Assembly: GCA_023229065.1 (NCBI GenBank)
Contig: JALNZZ010000082.1
Span: forward strand, 1-9,108
DNA length: 9,108 nt
From: Porticoccaceae bacterium
GTDB lineage: Bacteria > Pseudomonadota > Gammaproteobacteria > Pseudomonadales > Porticoccaceae
Direction: 5' to 3'
The notes under the pieces are model-generated. The model made no database searches. It saw only the letters and a list, made by a program, of their open reading frames with translations, and was not told where the DNA came from. Each line of letters starts with the position of its first letter. Position 1 is the stretch's first letter. The position numbers and the translations under genes were made by a program. This document shows positions 6,702-9,108 of this stretch, piece by piece.

Positions 6702-7766
6702 TCAGATGTCACTTCTTTCCTGCAGCCGCTCGAGAGCCTCCAGCACTTGATCCGGGCGGATATCCACCAAGCACTTGTGATGGTCTTTAGGGCACTCGCG
6801 CTGGAAGCACGGACCGCAGTCTACCGGGATAGACAACACTTCCACTGCCTTTGCCAGCGGCGGTGTGAAGCCCGGTGAAGTAGGGCCGTACAGCACCACC
6901 AAAGGGCGTGCCAGAGCAGCGGCCACATGCATCAGGCCGGAGTCGTTGCTCACCACCGCATCGGCCAGAGACAGCAGGTCGATGGCATCCGCCAGCGCCG
7001 TTTCACCCGCGAGAATATGACAGTGTGCAGCGGCGTCTCCAGCATGCTGTACCAAGGTCTCGGCGACAGGCCTGTCCCTGGCGGAGCCAAATATCCACAC
7101 TTGCCAGCCGCGGGCCACCAGGGCCGCCGCTACAGCGCCGTAATGGCTCTCCGGCCAGCGCTTGGCAGGACCGAACTCGGCACCGGGACACAATGCCAGG
7201 ACAGGGCGGGATACATCCAGGCCAAAGCGCTCCAGCAACGCCGGCACGCCAGTCGCGTCCACTTCCAGCCGCGGGAAAGGCGCAGGGACCGGTTTGCGAA
7301 AATCCTTGCCAAAAGCGAGAGCATTGAAGCGCTGCACCATCAAGGGATGGCGCTTCTTGTCGAGTACCCGCAGGTCGTTGAGCAACCCATAGCGGATTTC
7401 TCCCCGCCAGCCGGTGCGCTGGGGAATCCTTGCAAAAAGGGGCACCAGGGCAGACTTCAGGGAATTCGGCAGCACGATGGCCTGATCGTAGCGCCCCCGG
7501 AGGGACTGCCCCAATCGCAGCCGCTTCCCCAGCGCCAGCTCACCATGGTCTACGGGCATATCAATGGCGGCATTCACACCGGGCATCCGCGCCAGCAGAG
7601 GTCCGCTCCAGGCCGGCGCCAACACATCGATAGCAGCGCTACCGCGCTCTACCAACAATTGCACCAGGGAATGGGCCATCACCATATCCCCCACCCAGGA
7701 CGGGCCGACGATCAGGATGCGCTCCTTATTCCCCTGCGCATTGCGAACCAATCTGTTTTGCGCCAC
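6702..7766 (-). CDS. waaF: ADP-heptose:LPS heptosyltransferase II WaaF (RfaF), GT9
   Basis: A 354-residue GT-B enzyme transferring L-glycero-D-manno-heptose from ADP-heptose onto heptose I of the LPS inner core. It matches E. coli WaaF closely: ILIVGPSWVGDM (17-28) with the Gly-Asp that carries the proposed catalytic D27, IDVLAPAW (46-53), YDQAIVLPNSLKSALVP (93-109), RTGWRGEIRYGLLNDLRVLD (117-136), LCPGAEFGPAKRWP (192-205), SNDSGLMHVAAAL (273-285) and LYGPTSPGFTPPL (292-304), then a Cys cluster (C317, C320, C325, C332). No ATG is available near the family N-terminus. A GTG at 7766 with GGAGAG 7 nt upstream is the best start; a GTG at 7820 would add 18 residues and has a poorer ribosome site. 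It is the first gene of the minus-strand operon and is divergent from ilvE. Confidence 0.95.
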   Translation of the reverse strand: MAQNRLVRNAQGNKERILIVGPSWVGDMVMAHSLVQLLVERGSAAIDVLAPAWSGPLLARMPGVNAAIDMPVDHGELALGKRLRLGQSLRGRYDQAIVLPNSLKSALVPLFARIPQRTGWRGEIRYGLLNDLRVLDKKRHPLMVQRFNALAFGKDFRKPVPAPFPRLEVDATGVPALLERFGLDVSRPVLALCPGAEFGPAKRWPESHYGAVAAALVARGWQVWIFGSARDRPVAETLVQHAGDAAAHCHILAGETALADAIDLLSLADAVVSNDSGLMHVAAALARPLVVLYGPTSPGFTPPLAKAVEVLSIPVDCGPCFQRECPKDHHKCLVDIRPDQVLEALERLQERSDI

Positions 7767-7871
7767 TGGCTGACTCTCCGCTAATTGCTCTGCCCCAGCC
7801 AGGAGTATACCAATGCCCACGTCAGCACGGCGCTTTCCGTTGCCGGTAATGGTCGGCCCTTTACCGGCAGG

Positions 7872-7901
7872 ATTCCAATTTGGCCGCCCGATGATTACAA
7901 T
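7872..7901. promoter_or_regulatory. Candidate overlapping divergent promoters for waaF and ilvE
   Basis: On the minus strand TTGTAA (7900-7895), a 17-bp spacer and TGGAAT (7877-7872) give four of six matches at each box, pointing at waaF. On the plus strand TACAAT (7896-7901) matches five of six -10 positions, with a poor -35 (TTCCAA, 7873-7878) at 17 bp, pointing at ilvE. The two candidates overlap almost exactly, so they would compete. This is a weak-consensus call and either may be chance. Confidence 0.28.
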
Positions 7902-7911
7902 CTCTTGATTT

Positions 7912-7942
7912 TTGACGCACCTAAGTACGCACCTTGCGTCAA
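7912..7942. promoter_or_regulatory. Dyad and direct repeat upstream of ilvE, possible operator or leader hairpin
   Basis: TTGACGCA at 7912-7919 is exactly reverse-complemented by TGCGTCAA at 7935-7942, with 15 nt between. Overlapping this, ACGCACCT occurs at 7915-7922 and again at 7927-7934, a direct repeat with a 12-bp period. The structure lies 34 bp before the ilvE ATG and 11 bp after the candidate plus-strand -10. It could be a regulator-binding site or a hairpin in the ilvE leader. No known operator was recognised. Confidence 0.4.
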
Positions 7943-7976
7943 CCCGCGCCCCGCTTTATCACTGAGATGTATCTTT

Positions 7977-8975
7977 ATGACCGCTTTTGGCACTGTTTTC
8001 ATGCCCGAAATGGCAATTTCCTGGTTTGACGGCTCACGTTGGAGCGAAGCTGAGATCGTCCCCAGTGACAGTCTGCGCCTGCACCCCGGCGCCCATGTGC
8101 TGCACTACTCCAGTACCTGCTTCGAGGGATTGAAAGCATTTCGGCACGGCGACGGCTCCATCAAGATCTTTCGCATGGATCGCAACCTGGCACGCTTTGC
8201 CCAAAGCAGTCGCCTCCTCTCTCTGCCGCCCATCGACGAAGCGACCACCGGCAAGATGGTAATCGACATTGTCAGTCGCTTTGCTGACGAGGTGCCCGAA
8301 GTGCCTGGCTCGCTCTATATCCGTCCCACCCATATCGGCACTGAGCCCGTAATAGGCAAGGCGGCGGCGCCCTCTGTAACCTCCTGTCAGTATGTGCTTT
8401 TGTCACCGGTTGGGAGCTATTTCTCCGGCAATGGCGACAGCGGCCTGCGCCTGTTGCTGGAGGAAGACGCCATGCGCTGCGCAGCACATATGGGCATGGT
8501 CAAAAGTGGCGGCAACTACGCCAGTGCCCTGGGGCTGATTCTCAAAGCCAAGGCAGAGCACCAGACCGACCAAATACTGTTCTGTCCGGGCGGCGATGTG
8601 CAGGAGACTGGTGCCGCCAACTTCCTGCTGATCGACGGCAATACCATCATTACCAAAGCTCTGGATTCCAGCTTTCTGCACGGTATCACCCGCGACTCTC
8701 TGCTCACCCTGGCACGGGATATGGGCATGGATGTACAGGAGCGGCAGCTCACTGTGGAAGAGCTTTTGGAGCGGGCTGCCAAGCCTGGCTGCGAAGCAGC
8801 ACTGGCCGGGACCGCCGCGGTACTGACACCGGTGGGAACCCTGCTCCATAAAGGCCGCGAGTATCCTGTCGGCTCCGGCAAGGCCGGCCCCACCACTGCC
8901 CGCCTGTGCAAGGCACTCAATGATATTCAATGGGGACTGGCAGAGGATACTCACGGCTGGCTGACAGGACTGTAA
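7977..8975 (+). CDS. ilvE: Branched-chain amino acid aminotransferase (fold type IV PLP enzyme)
   Basis: A 332-residue PLP enzyme that interconverts leucine, isoleucine and valine with their 2-oxo acids, using 2-oxoglutarate/glutamate, in the cytoplasm. Visible landmarks: HYSSTCFEGLKAFR (43-56), IFRMDRNLARF (64-74), LYIRP (113-117), LLSPVGSYF (141-149), the PLP-lysine segment GMVKSGGNYASAL (173-185) with K176, the cofactor-binding motif QETGAANFL (209-217), and GITRDSLLTLARDMG (236-250), then GTAAVLTPVG (278-287). The K-x-GGNY signature fits the type II (eukaryote/actinobacteria-like) branch, not the shorter enterobacterial type. The ATG at 7977 has GAGATG 7 nt upstream and opens where conserved sequence begins; an in-frame extension from 7785 would cross the divergent promoter region, and an internal ATG at 8001 is possible. 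A hairpin repeat starts 7 bp after the stop. Its role next to LPS genes is probably only conserved neighbourhood. Confidence 0.94.
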   Translation: MTAFGTVFMPEMAISWFDGSRWSEAEIVPSDSLRLHPGAHVLHYSSTCFEGLKAFRHGDGSIKIFRMDRNLARFAQSSRLLSLPPIDEATTGKMVIDIVSRFADEVPEVPGSLYIRPTHIGTEPVIGKAAAPSVTSCQYVLLSPVGSYFSGNGDSGLRLLLEEDAMRCAAHMGMVKSGGNYASALGLILKAKAEHQTDQILFCPGGDVQETGAANFLLIDGNTIITKALDSSFLHGITRDSLLTLARDMGMDVQERQLTVEELLERAAKPGCEAALAGTAAVLTPVGTLLHKGREYPVGSGKAGPTTARLCKALNDIQWGLAEDTHGWLTGL

Positions 8976-8982
8976 AATGCCC

Positions 8983-9054
8983 TGTCATCCCGACCGGAGT
9001 GGAGGGATCTTGAGCCTCCGAGGTAGAAGATCTCTCCCTCTGGTCGAGATGACA
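8983..9054 (+). repeat. 72-bp palindromic repeat, copy 2
   Basis: Left arm 8983-9011 (begins TGTCATCCCGACC, ends GGGATCTT), 15-nt loop 9012-9026, right arm 9027-9054 (begins AAGATCTCTCC, ends GTCGAGATGACA). It is the reverse orientation of the element at 2859-2930, with one arm identical (29/29) and the other differing at one base, while the loops are more diverged. Starting 7 bp after the ilvE stop, its transcript would form a long stem that could end or protect the ilvE mRNA; there is no T-run for a classical intrinsic terminator. Confidence 0.85.
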
Positions 9055-9108
9055 TGGAACCTGTCGAGATGACATGGAACCCGTCGAGGCAACATGGAAC
9101 CGGTCGAG
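9043..9108 (+). repeat. Tandem array of 20-bp units, continuing past the window
   Basis: Units of 20 bp start at 9043, 9063 and 9083, with a fourth beginning at 9103 and cut by the window edge. Each begins GTCGAG and continues as GATGACATGGAAC or GGCAACATGGAAC variants. Units 1 and 2 differ only at the last base; unit 3 differs at a few. The first unit overlaps the hairpin's right arm, as in the counterpart array at 2808-2870. The units are far better conserved here than there, suggesting recent expansion. Confidence 0.85.

Noticed and set aside
6927..7784. Long + strand open frame antisense to waaF
   Set aside because: waaF is unambiguous; the antisense translation is Gln/Arg/His-rich low-information sequence.
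7785..7976. N-terminal extension of ilvE by 64 residues
   Set aside because: It spans the divergent promoter region, overlaps the candidate operator and the possible longer waaF start, and has no resemblance to aminotransferase N-termini.
7967..8029. 20-codon upstream frame overlapping the ilvE start, considered as an attenuation leader peptide
   Set aside because: It has only two Leu and one Val, no run of branched-chain codons, and no attenuator hairpin with a T-tract follows.
9043..9108. Tandem 20-bp units as a CRISPR array
   Set aside because: The units are directly contiguous with no unique spacers, the period is too short, and no cas gene is present.

Overview
The window reads as chromosomal DNA from a moderately GC-rich Gram-negative bacterium, most likely a gammaproteobacterium. 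It carries a lipopolysaccharide (LPS) inner-core gene cluster. WaaG and WaaP align almost end to end with what I recall of the E. coli proteins, and the order ilvE / waaF / waaG / waaP / further kinases recalls the Pseudomonas core locus. The species cannot be named from the sequence alone.

Layout. (1) Positions 1-215 hold no supported gene but do hold a candidate extended -10 promoter. (2) Two + strand genes follow, joined by an ATGA overlap: a GT9 heptosyltransferase-like enzyme (216-1238) and a polytopic GT-C-like membrane protein (1235-2755). (3) A 224-bp convergent intergenic region holds a tandem array of three 21-bp units running into a 72-bp hairpin repeat. (4) A minus-strand operon, transcribed from about 7766 down to 2980, contains waaF, waaG, waaP and two more diverged WaaP/Kdo-kinase-like genes; the last four are overlapping or nearly abutting. 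(5) A divergent intergenic region (7767-7976) has candidate promoters and a small dyad plus direct repeat. (6) ilvE, a branched-chain aminotransferase, runs on the + strand (7977-8975). (7) A second copy of the 72-bp hairpin, in the opposite orientation, begins 7 bp after the ilvE stop. A 20-bp tandem array follows it and runs off the window.

How the genes fit together. WaaF adds the second heptose, WaaG adds the first outer-core hexose to it, and WaaP phosphorylates heptose I. The two extra kinases are good candidates for further core phosphorylations. The GT9 and GT-C-like genes may add and modify further core or surface sugars. ilvE is metabolic and probably only a conserved neighbour.

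Most worth a second look: the pair of inverted hairpin-plus-array repeats that bracket the waa-ilvE block, the run of three kinases, the lack of waaC between waaF and waaG, the Asn in place of the usual Asp in the GT9 enzyme, and the dyad upstream of ilvE. I see no clearly new defence or mobile system.
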